Assembly (NCBI RefSeq): GCF_037975245.1
Contig: NC_092583.1
Location: 6,691,764-6,755,763, forward strand
Source of the DNA: Apostichopus japonicus
Lineage: Eukaryota > Echinodermata > Holothuroidea > Aspidochirotida > Stichopodidae
DNA length: 64,000 nt
Direction: 5' to 3'
In this document: positions 1 to 11,500 of the stretch, in pieces
How the letters are laid out: each line of letters begins with the position of its first letter
Numbering within the stretch: the stretch's first letter is position 1
Notes under the pieces: generated by a model
Told to the model about the DNA's origin: nothing
The model's input: the letters and a program-made list of their open reading frames with translations, nothing else
Database searches by the model: none
Program-made: the position numbers and the translations under genes

Positions 1-489
1 ATCATTTCCCTTCTATAAGAAAAATATGATATAATGGAACATTACTTTTACAAAAGGTTTTTTTTTGGGGGGTGGGGGGTGGGGTGTGTTTGTCAATTAT
101 TTCTTTTTCGACTCACCTCGTCAGAAGTGATAATGATGAATAAGGGTGTATATAGTCCTGTGTGATAACCATCAACAGTATTTTCCCTTCCTATACTAAA
201 TTGTACTGCATATAATAGGTCTCTGATCTCAACGGTGTACAAATTCCGTCTTTTGATACCTACATATATATAACGCTGGCAGACATGACCGTTTACATGA
301 AGGAAGAAAATATTCCGTACCGAAAGTTGAAAAAAACAAAACGCATCTCAAAATCTTGTTCCTAACTTTAGACATGGTTGTGTGAATGTAAATTATACTA
401 ATAATAATTAATTTTAAAAATTGTATTTAAAATGTATTAAAAAAAAAATCAAAATGAAATGATCAAAATAGGTGGTACATGTGATGTTG

Positions 490-890
490 TTAGGCGCAGA
501 AGACCGGGGGCTGGGGCTGCAGCCCCCCCCACCAAAACTTTTTGTGAAAATTCGGGTAATATGCTGAAAATTTTTCGGGACACGTACAGAAAGAAAAATA
601 ATTCGCAATGTGTTTTTCAATGATTAAACTAATATTTTTCTTATCATTATCATGTAACGACTTTCCCAATAATTATAACCAATATGGAAGAGTTATAACA
701 CGGAAAATGATTGTATGTTATCGACATATAATGCAATAACTGATGCATGCCTTTATGATATGTACATTAACAGGTGGAATGCGCGCGGAGCGTGCGAAAA
801 ATTTTGGTCATATTTTTCGGGCAAGTCGTTACAGCCCCCCCCCCCCCTTCCACACCCTTAATCAAACTGGGCTCCTACGCCTATGTTTGT
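490..890. repeat. G/C-run repeat pair in inverted orientation
   Basis: A segment starting aggcgcagaaga with a poly-C run at about 520-533 faces a reverse-complement-like segment ending cctacgcctatg with a longer poly-C run at 832-847. Both carry AT-rich text of the kind aaaattttcgg next to the run. This looks like the decayed remains of a high-copy DNA repeat. The boundaries are approximate. Confidence 0.4.
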
Positions 891-2460
891 CATGGTTGGT
901 TTTCTTATTAAAAATGACTTTCCTAATATATATATTCGTTGTTGTTTCACCCTTGGAATTTGATACATTTGGAATAATTACATATAGTTGTCAGTCAGTG
1001 CGTTAACTAGAATTTCTTAACTGAAAGTTCCGTCAAAATGTTAGGATCTTTAAGTCAAGATTATTTAGTTACTGTAAAGCTATTTTCAAACAAACTGATC
1101 AATTGCTAAGTTGATATATTATGATATTAACAATTTGCATCAACAATGACAAATTCATTTGAATCTAGTAAGTGAGCAAGTTTGCTGCAAAATGAAAAGA
1201 AATGATTTTATATCAAATGTGATGAAAATGATAAATTGATCATTCAATCAAATCTCGTGAAATCAATTTTGTAGTAACACACTGACGGTTCGCAGCAAAA
1301 TGATGAATAAGCAGCACAAATTTCAGAAAGAAAAATTAGCATTTTGACAGCACCGTTACGTATCCACACTACGCAATTTCTTCGTAAGATTTGCTTTCCT
1401 CCGTATTATAAGCTGACTTGTTATTTCTAAATTCGCTGACTAATACATTATTTCATAAAAGGGGCTTTCTTTGGGTCTGTAACATTTAAATCATGCATTC
1501 AAGTATTTCAAGTTGACTTTATAATTTGAACAACGATTGGAATTTTGTCGTGTACCTCTCGAATATGACTTTTTTCCCTCAAAATATTAAGCTTCAGTGT
1601 AAACAATTTTCGGTGTAACCGGTGAAAATTAATGATAAAATGTTAAGAATTCGTATGCCCACGTTACTTGTGTGCACTACCATTACAGTATCGTTACTTG
1701 TTTCTATGGTTACTTACCTGCGTTCAGCCGTTTCTACAGACTCTTCTGAACTATCGATCGGTATGGTTGTTTTCGCGTCAACTGTGTTGGTAGCTAACTT
1801 AGCCAGAGTATCGACTGTGTCATAACTAAATGATACAAAAAAAGTATGTACATAAAAATAGGAATTAGTAAAGAGTTGCTCAATTTCATCGAGTTATGGA
1901 ACTGAGTACAGAAACTGAAGTCACATATCCATTATAAAAACTGACGTCATTGTAATTATACTTATCAGCATTAATATATATATTTTTTTAAGTTTTTTTT
2001 TTAGTTTTTAATTTCTTGAATCCTCCCCTCTTGTGTGTTTTCTATACAAATGCTATCTTCTCTATTGAATGATCGGCTTAATCGCACTAAATGAAGAAAA
2101 ATCATTATTATATCAATTCATAATAGTTTAAATGATACGCGAATTAGATGAAACGTACCGGTACATGTACAATAGCTGACAATAAAATACCATTTGAAAA
2201 ATATTTGTCTTACAAACATCAAATAACATGTCCATGCATAGAACAGAGCAAACACGATTTGTTTTTGGTTTGTTGTTTCTTCGAAATGTTTGTCTCGAAA
2301 CTATGACTCAATATCTTGATATCTTCAATTTTATCTTTACTTTTAACAAACAGAAAGGTCGAAATTAAATATTTGGAGTTTTCATTTACGACCGTACGTC
2401 ATACATAAGCTTTCTTGAAAACATATCATATCATTATACTATAAATTCAACCCCAGGAAC

Positions 2461-2750
2461 CAGGGGCGTAGCCATCTTGTGGGGTGGGGACAAAGTCAAA
2501 TTTCAGGCACATAGCGGTGGTTCGCCGTCCTGGGGAGGGGTAAAAGGGAAGGGGTCGCCCTCCACTTTTTGAAAATTTATGTTTTTCGAAAAGGGCTTAG
2601 ATGCAAAATGGTTCCATTTTTTTTAAAACTTCATTTGTGTACTAAAATTTTCCTGTTTTGGTGCAAAAAATTTACTAATTGTTGGGGGAATAAAACGAAA
2701 AAATAATGTGCGCACCTGCACGGTCGTAAACCATCCAGCTATATCATATA
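2461..2750 (+). repeat. Dispersed repeat beginning caggggcgtagcca
   Basis: The start, caggggcgtagccat, closely matches cagtggcgtagccag at 40255 and cagtggcggagctag at 41610. Each is followed by G-rich text. The repetition within one window suggests the terminus of an interspersed DNA element. No transposase is visible. Confidence 0.45.
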
Positions 2751-2755
2751 TTGAA

Positions 2756-2835
2756 AGAAAAATATTATAATAAAAATAATAATTTATTCTTATATAGCGC
2801 TTTACATCAAAAGAATGATCTCAAAGCACTTCACA
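2756..2835 (+). repeat. Repeat remnant with tatagcgctttaca motif
   Basis: The text runs through tatagcgctttacatc and then tctcaaagcacttcacag, two similar half-motifs about 30 bases apart. Sequences of this style recur in many marine invertebrate genomes as interspersed repeats; that is from memory. No second full copy is seen here. Confidence 0.25.
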
Positions 2836-3589
2836 GAATCGCATAATCGTTTAAAAAAATATTACAGCTTAAAAATATTACAGGCTAAACATATTGCATC
2901 CTAAGAATTACAGAAATAAATAACTTAACAATAATTAATATTCAGGATATTAAAGACGAAAGCAATAAAATATGTCAGCATACAATAAAACCAAAATACT
3001 AAACTATTACAGCCGAAAATTAGCAACAATAAAGGAAAAACAGAGAGAACCATTTGGTTTAGCTTTCTTTCTTTTTTTTTCATTTTGTTTTATTAATCTT
3101 ATATTCATGGGCGTCATACCACTCTGAAGTCGCTTCAAAGTTTGAGACAGACTTGGCATCGATTTGAACACTTGGGATGTGACACAAAACCACATGTTAA
3201 CTAGAATTCAAAATGCATTGAGGTTTCTATGACTTCATTGCACTAGACGTCTGCAAGTTTCATAACGGAGCCTGGTCACAACGAAATTAAATCCAACCTG
3301 AAATACGACGGAAAACGTCCAATAGCATCGCTGTACGTACACACAGTACACCTATTTGCACGCAAAGTAAGACTTCCGAGCGGCACGTTGAAGCCTGTGC
3401 AAATGTGTTCGAGTTTTCAGTTTTGAGTTTTAGATTCTAGATTCTACGGATGCCCATAAGCATATTCCCAATTGCCAACAGCCTCCTATTCGGATGAGGC
3501 GTAACGCACATGTTATTGGATAGGCTGGTAGGTGGGAGATACTTTAGCTTATCAAAGAGGTTTTTACATTTTACATTTTGTTTGTTTAA

Positions 3590-3920
3590 ACAAAAGTTTT
3601 ACATTTGGCGTCTGGTGACTCCAAACGACCTTTGACTTTAATAAAAATCAATATACATCTTGTACTGAACGTGTCACAACCACATACTAAATATGAAATT
3701 CTCTTCTTGGGATATCGTGTTTTTAAGGTTTTCACAATTTAACCCATAGTGACCCCAAATGACCTTTGACCTTCACAAAAACTATAGGCTTCCTAAACTG
3801 GTGCTTCTACTCACGATAAATGATATTGGACCAAGCTTCTCTTCTTGAGTGTTTACAAGAGAGGCGTCACACACATACACACCCACGCACACACATCCGC
3901 CAGCATGACTGCATAGGTAC
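3590..3920 (-). repeat. Inverted copy of the DR1-bearing intronic repeat
   Basis: On the minus strand this reads as a (GT)-rich start followed by modules containing gtcaaaggtcatttgggg and gtcacc, the same text as the 145-bp modules at 13.87-14.9 kb. It has a perfect AGGTCAAAGGTCA at 3760-3772 (minus strand) and a degenerate module at about 3610-3640. It belongs to the same dispersed family as the copies at 13.8, 24.7, 27.9 and 34.5 kb. Confidence 0.65.
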
Positions 3921-5910
3921 GATTATCATCGAAAGCAAAACTGGCCTCTGCAAAGAATCGTTACGGTGGTTAACACGTGTCCTTTCAAATGCGATTCTGC
4001 TAACCTTTCGTATGCAGTTGTTTGTAAGAAATATCCGAACCAATCTTACCCGAATGGTAATGTAACTATGTCGCTTTCATGTAACGTTCTTATGCAGTCA
4101 GTGGCATCGTGCCCATTGGGGCCCGGGCGAATATTTTTTAACCCAAACTGAACTGATACTGAAACTATTTCCTCGATTCTGATTGGTTCTCAGCGAGCAC
4201 GTGATATACTTTAGTTTTCAACATGGATCCTCCATAATCTGTCGATATCAGTATGATCAACACGATCAAATTTAAGATATTCACATTAGCAACTTTTGGA
4301 AGGTATATATGAACGAAAGTATATAGTGAATCATCTTTCCCCAACTACTGCGCCCATTATAGGCAGTCCCCGATCGTTGTTTACTCGCTTGACTCCGCTC
4401 TACACAGCACATACATGTAATGTAGCCTATTGTACTGTGTATAGTATACAACACAATAAAACACAGTGCATTTGTAATTGTATACAGGTAGCCGATGTAC
4501 ATATGTACGAGGTGTTTGTGTACATTCGGGGTTGCGATATTTTTAGTTTTATAATCATTAATTCAAAATGTACTCAGTCAATGAATCAAGATAGGCCTAG
4601 TCGAATATGCAGTGGCAGTGGCCATGAAGACGCGCGAGCGAGTGTGTCAGCCATTGAGTGTACCGTCAAACATGGCATTTGACGATATGTTTGTGTCTTT
4701 TGACTTGTTAACTAGTTGTATATAGCCTTATTACCTATACGTACGGAAACACATATGTTTACCGGCACCATTATAGAAGTTCCTGTACATGGTATGGTGA
4801 CCTAGTAGGCCTGCATTAACCTTATATACGTATTCGTATTAGTTCGAGATCTCAAGTTCACTAATATAGGCACTACCGCCCTTACAGTAGCTCTTGATAA
4901 CTGGAAGCCTCACATTGTATCTACATGTAGTCACACTTAGGCCTACATATCTTAATTTAGCCTGTATAAGGCCTACGAACTTATTTTTGACATGATGCGG
5001 CCCACGAGGATTAGGATGATCAACACTAACAGTGTCACATACATTCATTGATAAACGCAGACTACCATTCCGGTTTTGATCAGCCAATCAGAATCGAGGA
5101 AATAATTTCAGTGTCAGTTCAGTTTGGGAAAAAAATATTCGCGGCCCGGGGGCACAGCCCCCCCCCCCCTCCAAATTTTGTCAAAGGTGTCATAAAATGT
5201 TGTCATAATTAAAAAAAAAAAGTGTTTTCGAAATCGAAAAGTAGACTAAATAGTCAATTGCTCTTTGATGGTCATGGCGGATTTTCCACACACCTCAAAG
5301 ACGCGCGGAAGCGTGCAAGCAGACTGCCATTGACTCATTTTGGAACCTAACTCAGCGACGTACGTTGAATGAGAACAGTGTCAGCAACTGATTTTCTTGT
5401 AGGGCCTACGAGAAATGGGGCTTCTGTTGACTGCTTGGTCAATGGTTGTTAATTGCTGATATTCAGTCAATCGACACAGTTTAATAATTACTGGTTACTG
5501 GTAGTCCCAGAGTAAGTGCAACCCGTTACCTTTGCCAAAGTCAGTCAATTTTCCATGAAAAAAAATGGCAATTTTTTTAATTGTTTTCTATGCCAGTAAC
5601 AAAGTTCAGAAAGTTAAGATAAATGTAGTGAACAGAGATTATGGGACTCCACGTGAACTTCTTCCTAAGTAATGCAATAAGTTCGCTAAAAGGTCCACCA
5701 GGATAAATTTTCCTCATGATCTGATAGGTAGTTTCGAAAAAAAGGAATAATAATATTCATTTTAAATACAGTCACAAATTAACCTAAAAAATAATCACTT
5801 CGTTATCGCACGTTTTACCTTTGGTACTTTCGCTTTTTCTGCCCATGTTTTCAAACGGCATAGCTTTTTCTTCACCCAGTCACCACTTCTCACGGGCATG
5901 GGCGGCAATC

Positions 5911-6033
5911 ATGGATCAGCCAACAACAAAAATGTTTCGATTTCTTAAATTTTGGGCGCTTGTGGGAGACGAGGAATTGGTAAACTGGAGAATTAATGGC
6001 GATCACTTCCTTCGAGAATATTTCCCAAAATAA
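5911..6033 (+). CDS. Short ORF weakly resembling an HSF-type DNA-binding domain
   Basis: This ORF of 40 codons from ATG at 5911 contains FLKFWALVGDEELVNW followed by a GDHF segment and a terminal FPK before a TAA. Heat-shock-factor DNA-binding domains begin with a similar pattern: F-L-x-K-L-W-x-L-V, an acidic turn, then W and G-x-x-F. The rest of the fold, including the recognition helix, is absent and no clear splice donor follows the homologous part. It may be a decayed fragment, an exon of an unrecognised gene, or chance. Confidence 0.2.
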   Translation: MDQPTTKMFRFLKFWALVGDEELVNWRINGDHFLREYFPK

Positions 6034-6120
6034 AAAATTGCTGGAAATTGTTATCAATTGCAGGGGTGTTGCTTACTGCCATAAGGCACGGGAAGTGCCG
6101 TTTCCTGCAATCTGGGGGGG

Positions 6121-6200
6121 GGGGGGGGGTCTGCCAGACTAAAAATGTTCTTGTACGCTGCGCGCCAACCTGTGGTGGCGCTCCGCTTAGATAGTTATCA
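6121..6200 (-). repeat. Hairpin repeat (GCGGAGCGCCACC family), minus strand copy
   Basis: The minus strand reads tatctaagcggagcgccacc, then acaggttggcgc and cagcgtacaag. The same text occurs on the plus strand at 41341-41384, 41677-41724 and 42490-42532. GCGCCACC and GGTTGGCGC can pair into a short hairpin. A poly-G run and a gcaggaaacggcac-type segment flank this copy as they do the others. Confidence 0.7.
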
Positions 6201-6308
6201 CCATGCTCACGGGCCTCCCTAAAAGTTATTTTCGCACGCCGCCCCTGTATGCAGTTTAACTACATACATAATGCACATATTTATAATTATTGCTTATCAT
6301 AACTGTAT

Positions 6309-6323
6309 ACACACACACACATA

Positions 6324-6399
<76 letters not shown>
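6309..6399. repeat. (AC)n/(AT)n microsatellite
   Basis: A short (ca)n run at about 6309-6321 passes into an uninterrupted alternating AT tract ending near 6399. The ORFs through it are pure tyrosine-isoleucine repeats and are not genes. On the minus strand the tract sits just downstream of a tRNA-like sequence, so it may be the tail of a SINE. Confidence 0.95.
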
Positions 6400-6402
<3 letters not shown>

Positions 6403-6535
6403 GAAATCGTGATGAGTTGGGAAATCAAAAACAGTGAAAAAACTTCCAGCCTCCACCGGGAATCGAAACGGGAAACCCCTACCTATATAGACACATGATG
6501 TGGAAACTTCGTTGTGAGCTTTCCATAAACGGTGC
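6400..6535 (-). mobile_element. tRNA-derived SINE-like sequence, minus strand
   Basis: On the minus strand there is a B-box-like gtttcgattcccgg (the complement lies around 6455-6475). About 45-50 bases upstream is an A-box-like aaagctcacaacgaag. After the tRNA-like part the minus-strand sequence runs into the AT microsatellite, as a SINE with an AT-rich tail would. No second copy of this family was found in the window, so the call rests on the promoter-like boxes alone. Confidence 0.35.
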
Positions 6536-7904
6536 CATGTGTATAGGGCATTGTGTTAAACATGCTGCATTGGAACAGCAGTGTGTAGGCAATACACTTG
6601 TAGCCCTATAGGCTAAGTATCATCAGCAGTACCCGACTATTCAAATATTTACTTTAAGTGAGAACAATAACGATCTTTTAACACAAAACAAGAATACAAT
6701 ATCAAATTCTTGGTGACGTACATGGACTGTTTGGCTTGAAGTGTTAGATTAAACAACCAGCTCGAGCTGAATTGAAACTACCTTTAGTAGTTGGTTAGTC
6801 AAAGGTGCTAGATTATGTCAGTATTGTCTAGGAACTTTTGAAGTTAAGTATTAAAGCAATAGACTTCATATAAATTTAAGGTTTCTCCTAAACACCGGTA
6901 TACTCTGAACAGGGCTTACTATGTTAATTTTATTTAGAGGCCGGAATTGTGTTTCATTGGGAATGGAAATTAAGGCTGACCCATTTAAGAACGTAGCTCA
7001 TACAGGAAGCTCAGCATCCTTCACATCCATGTGCACTGACAAACACGATGAACCGAATGAACATATTTTCATCCACCCTAGTTACTCCTGTCTGAATCCC
7101 TCAACCACACTCCCTCCCCCACCAGTCCAATATACTCTGATATGAAACACTTCATTTCCTTATTTTGTCAGGTTTCTATATTGAATCGTAACTGAAAAAT
7201 CGTAGAGTTTTCAATATTCCTCTACTATAGAGAAGACTATAGGACCGTTTACCACACAAATCGGCCGCAACTAAATGAAAGACGCTACAACTGTACTCGC
7301 TACTTCCAGACTTATTTTAGACTGGTTAGAGAGACAAATAATAGTGGCCCACTTACTCAATGTTAGAGTTAGATTGAGGGAGAGGGAGGGGGATATCTCA
7401 GGTTACGTGATTATCTCGATGGTCTGTAGACTGTATAGGGTCTGTAGCGATTTTACGACACACTCCCCGCCCTCTCCTTTCCTTTCAGTATTGGAAATCC
7501 CATGTATTGATTAAGTAAGTCATAACATTCAAAATAACACTCAAATAGCCTCAGTAAAACAAAAATGGAAATATCACCGAACTGCTTTAAGTTCAATATT
7601 GACTTAAACATCACGCGATATGGTTTATATCTAAGAGGTCAAGGTTAGTGGGCGTATTTTTTTTTTTTTTTTTGGATTCATTTTTTTTTTATTCATTTGC
7701 TAGATACCAGTTCATATCAAGCCTGTCCTCCTCTTTCACTATAGCATTCAACTCTCTTTCGTGCTCCACATTTCAGCGATTATTATCTAATATTTAGTTG
7801 AGTATTTGTTTTATTCTCTGATCAAAGTCATAGTATTTCATTGTCTTTTGAAGTGATCTCAAAGGGCATTCTGTGTGAAATCTGTGTTATCACTTAACGT
7901 TTGT

Positions 7905-7922
7905 TGACGTGGCAGTGACTCA
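7905..7922 (+). promoter_or_regulatory. Possible promoter sites: TGACGTGG and TGACTCA
   Basis: TGACGTGG at 7905-7912 matches a CRE/UPR-type bZIP site. TGACTCA at 7916-7922 matches the AP-1 consensus. They lie about 110 bases upstream of the splice donor of the proposed first noncoding exon (8033), a plausible promoter position. No TATA box or start site can be fixed. Short motifs occur by chance, so this is only suggestive. Confidence 0.3.
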
Positions 7923-7959
7923 ACGTAAAAAACAAACCGAATTATATCAAGAACAAGTT

Positions 7960-8032
7960 TATATTCAAGACTATTCAAGAAGAATAAAAACTGTACCTCA
8001 CCTATGCCTGACCATCACAGACGTCTGTCATT
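7960..8032 (+). other. Proposed 5' noncoding exon (start unknown)
   Basis: A good splice donor, gtaagt, begins at 8033. The next acceptor is at 8520-8521, preceded by a pyrimidine-rich tract (ttgtttcttcttattctatg). Joining them gives a 5' leader for the exon that contains the start codon. The transcription start is not determined, and 7960 is only an arbitrary left limit. Confidence 0.4.
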
Positions 8033-8521
8033 GTAAGTAACATTTTTATGAATTTTTATGAACAGCATTCCATTGTAGGGAAGAATAGCTTAATTGAACA
8101 ACATGCTTGTACGGGATATTCAAGTTGAATAAAAAATATAGAAAAATGTAAAGAAAATTTCAACTTTTGACCATCGTATATACATGAATTTATCATTTTC
8201 TCGAAATTTTACCTATTTTCTCACGATTTCGTCGTCTTTTTCGCAATTCACCATGAAATAAATTAAACTTTGATGTTAAATTCCTGATTGATCGTAGAAA
8301 TTGTAATTTTAGAATCGGGGATGACCAAAACCATTATTTCATTCATCATATTAAATTCAAGGTTGCTTGTTAAACATTAGAAGAAGGCCACAGGATTCAC
8401 CCTACAGAAGTTTTCTTTCCGTTCTAATGATTTCTGTGGTTATTGCGATATTCTTCTATCAGAATATTCTTTAGAAAGTCATATTTGTTTCTTAATTTGT
8501 TTCTTCTTATTCTATGCACAG

Positions 8522-8599
8522 ATCAGGACTCCAGCTGCTTTAATATATTCTCGTAGAACTAATTAAGCACATATCAAAAATGGCCAGCAAAGTAACCTC
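8522..8599 (+). CDS. Exon with start codon (coding 8580-8599), residues 1-6
   Basis: The acceptor AG at 8520-8521 follows a pyrimidine tract and the donor gtaagt starts at 8600. ATG at 8580 encodes MASKVT plus two bases (TC), which join the first base of the next exon to give serine. An in-frame TAA at 8541-8543 means the frame cannot extend upstream in this exon. The context aaaATGG is favourable. Confidence 0.6.
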
Positions 8600-11500
8600 G
8601 TAAGTATTATATTTTATATATTTTTTATTATTTTTTATAAATGATCCCAATGTATTTCCAGTATATAAGAAAAGTATTTTTCTTTACTTTACATTCACCT
8701 TTGCACAAGCAATGTGTATGCCGAAAATCTTTCATAAACAGATAAAAGACGTTCTCCAAATAACTCCTGAATGTGGGAAAGAGTTCAGTATCGAAGGGGG
8801 GGGGGGGTGGCATACAATTCCAAAGGGTAGTAGGACATCACGGTGTCGATTCTTTGGGGGAGGTAAAGCACAAAGCCATCTAAAATCACCGATAAAATGG
8901 ATCCTCTCTGCATTCTGCGCCACGAATGCCACGAATGCCATTATTTTAATACGACAACGATACAGCACCTTTCGATTGATTACTTTATGTATTAGTAAAG
9001 GAGCACTTCCTGTTTACACTTTTCCTAAATGTCTCCACAAAATGACTTATTTTAATACCAAAATGAAAAAGTCCGGCTATTGTCCAAAATGGGTACATCT
9101 TCTATGAAACAGAGCATTTCTTAACGTCTTTGTTACAAAACAGGAGGAACGTTGCCCCTCGTATCCTAGGCATCGGGTCAATCGCCCCTGGATTTAACAC
9201 AAAAGGTTTATGTCAAAGCTTAGCCTGGTAGACATAGAGGATGACTTTACTTTAGGTGCATAATTAAAGTCGATATGTTGTAGACCTTTAAAACACATAT
9301 GTTATCAGCCCATGTTGGATGTCCCTTTATACAAACGAGGTTCATCCCTTTGAAAGTACTGGACCGTACTTAGACTTATACAAAGTTCAGTTTCTCGGAT
9401 ATAACACAAAACTCACCGTGTAAGACGTTTATGGCCTCAAATGCCATGTTAAGATACATTGCAAATGTTCGATATCATCCAATGGTGCTTTATGTAGATA
9501 AAAGTATATGTTATGGTGGATTTGTTAGAATTTTTAAACAATGGATTAACAATAGATTTAGGATTGCACTGAGGCGCTCACGTCATCGATCCCTTATAAC
9601 TGATCATTCCAAAGTGTTGACATATTTTGAAGGTAAATATTTTGGAAACCTGTGTAGCTATAGAAACATAATCACTAGAAGTGAAACTTGTCCTTTGTTT
9701 TTTGGGACTATAATACGTCAAAAAACTCAAGACTAAAATTCTGTCTGAAGCCCCCCCGTGAAAACTTTAGACCAAGTTGGCTCCCTTTAATAGCGCCATC
9801 AATCATCATTAGCGGTGCCGTTTGACTTTTTTAGCTTTTTGGAATAGCGCCATCATTTACATCTTGTGACCGAGTGTCACTTTCTTTCAGTTTTTGGCGT
9901 TGAATGCGCATGAATTTATGTATGTGGTTAACACACAGGAAGAGTTGAATCAGAACGTTACACCAGTACATGCGTATGATAACGATGAATATTGAAGATA
10001 AATACATCGTGTTCGTGCAAACTAAATAAAGACTATGCAATTTCATCAATTTTACTGAAACTGCCTATTAACAAGGCCTATAGTCGATGTTGTTATATAT
10101 GTAAGACAAATTTGTGAAAGGAATATTTCATAAACACACAGTAATTAATTTCAAATGTTTGTCTATTAATCTCTGATACTTTAATAGGAAAGTATTTTAT
10201 TCGGTCGATTTTCCAATTTCTAGCACTTTTTACTCTGCTCGCCATATATACATGCATGCGGTCGACACGTTTTTCTTTACGTTTATGCGGCAGAGGGTTC
10301 TTAAGGGGAATATGCTATACTTGCTAGAAGTATTCGAAAAGTACTTTTCTGCAGGTCTCTACTCTCCAAATTGTTCTCAAACAGTTTTAAGGAATACACA
10401 AGATGACTAAATGTCCCAGTGAGGACAATTTTTTCGAAGGTCGTAATAAAATCAGTTTTAAAAATTTTGACCAAAGGTGACCATATTTGTGTATCTATCA
10501 TTTTTGGGGCCAATGCAGCATAACTTGAAGTCATGGATCTGCAGGGCCAGTATCCTAATTATTAGGCCTTTGAACGTCTCATTTCTTATATCTTCGAGAT
10601 TACCATGCCGATCAATTTGATGTGTACATTTCGTGCTATTGTGGGTCACGACTTTGTAGTTCCATGTATAAATCAACAGCTTTGAAATAAATAAGTGCCG
10701 TTTGTAAGACCTAGGCTATATAGCTATTTCGCAGGTTGAGAGCTGTTCATCAATATTCCTTCGATCTAAAAATCAACTCTAAATTCTTCGTTACCACGGA
10801 TACAACCTTCCAACCCTGACCTAACTTTTCACTTTTTGCCTTCCACACACACAGAGTGCATACAACGATACCGCGATTCACTGTACAAGATGGTGGTTTC
10901 GAGGTGTCGGCGATGGACGTGCTAGATACAGGCCGTTTGGCTGTCGCTGGATACAATAAGAAGACAAACTGCAGCTTTATTGATCTGTTTATGTTACAAT
11001 TTGATCCTGATTCTCAAGAAAAACCGTTATTATTGACGTCAGAGCCTTACTATTCTGAGGAATTTTTCGAGTTTGGTTCAGAATGGCGGTCTGTTTGTTT
11101 CCTGGATGATCGTCTGTTTTTAACGTGTTGTAAAAATACGATAACATTGTACGATAGTAGCAATGGCGGTCTGGTCAAGCAAGGGAAGTTTAACGGTACA
11201 GCCTGGTGTATGACAACCAGAGATGGGTTAGTCTATGTCGGTTTAGGATCCAATGAGGTGATTGTCTTAGATGCAAGAAAATGGAGAATAAAGAAGACAA
11301 TCACCTTAAAAGGATTAAGAGGTAGAGAATGGCCCGGGGATATAACAGTTAGTAATAATAAACTGTTTATCTGTACAGACTTTAGGAGAGCTTTAGTGTG
11401 TAATAGTGAGGGAGAAATAGAACAGGAATATACAAACACACAGTACAGATATGCATGTAGTATAACAGTCAGTGAAGAGAAAGGATTAATATTTATATTA

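Larger units (their letters stand above)
1..7900. other. Gene-poor upstream region
   Basis: I see no convincing coding gene here. The stretch is AT-rich with scattered short ORFs of no recognisable family. It contains G-run or C-run repeat remnants near 66-84, 520-533, 832-847, 2461-2560, 5158-5171 and 6115-6130, an inverted copy of the DR1-bearing repeat at about 3600-3920, and a microsatellite at 6309-6399. A weak HSF-like ORF at 5911-6033 is listed separately. Confidence 0.6.

Noticed and set aside
743..1006. Open frame of 87 codons near the left edge
   Set aside because: It crosses a poly-C run in a repeat remnant and reads as low complexity.
8712..9107. Open frame of 131 codons downstream of the start exon
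   Set aside because: It lies in the first coding intron, crosses a poly-G run, and has no family resemblance or splice support.
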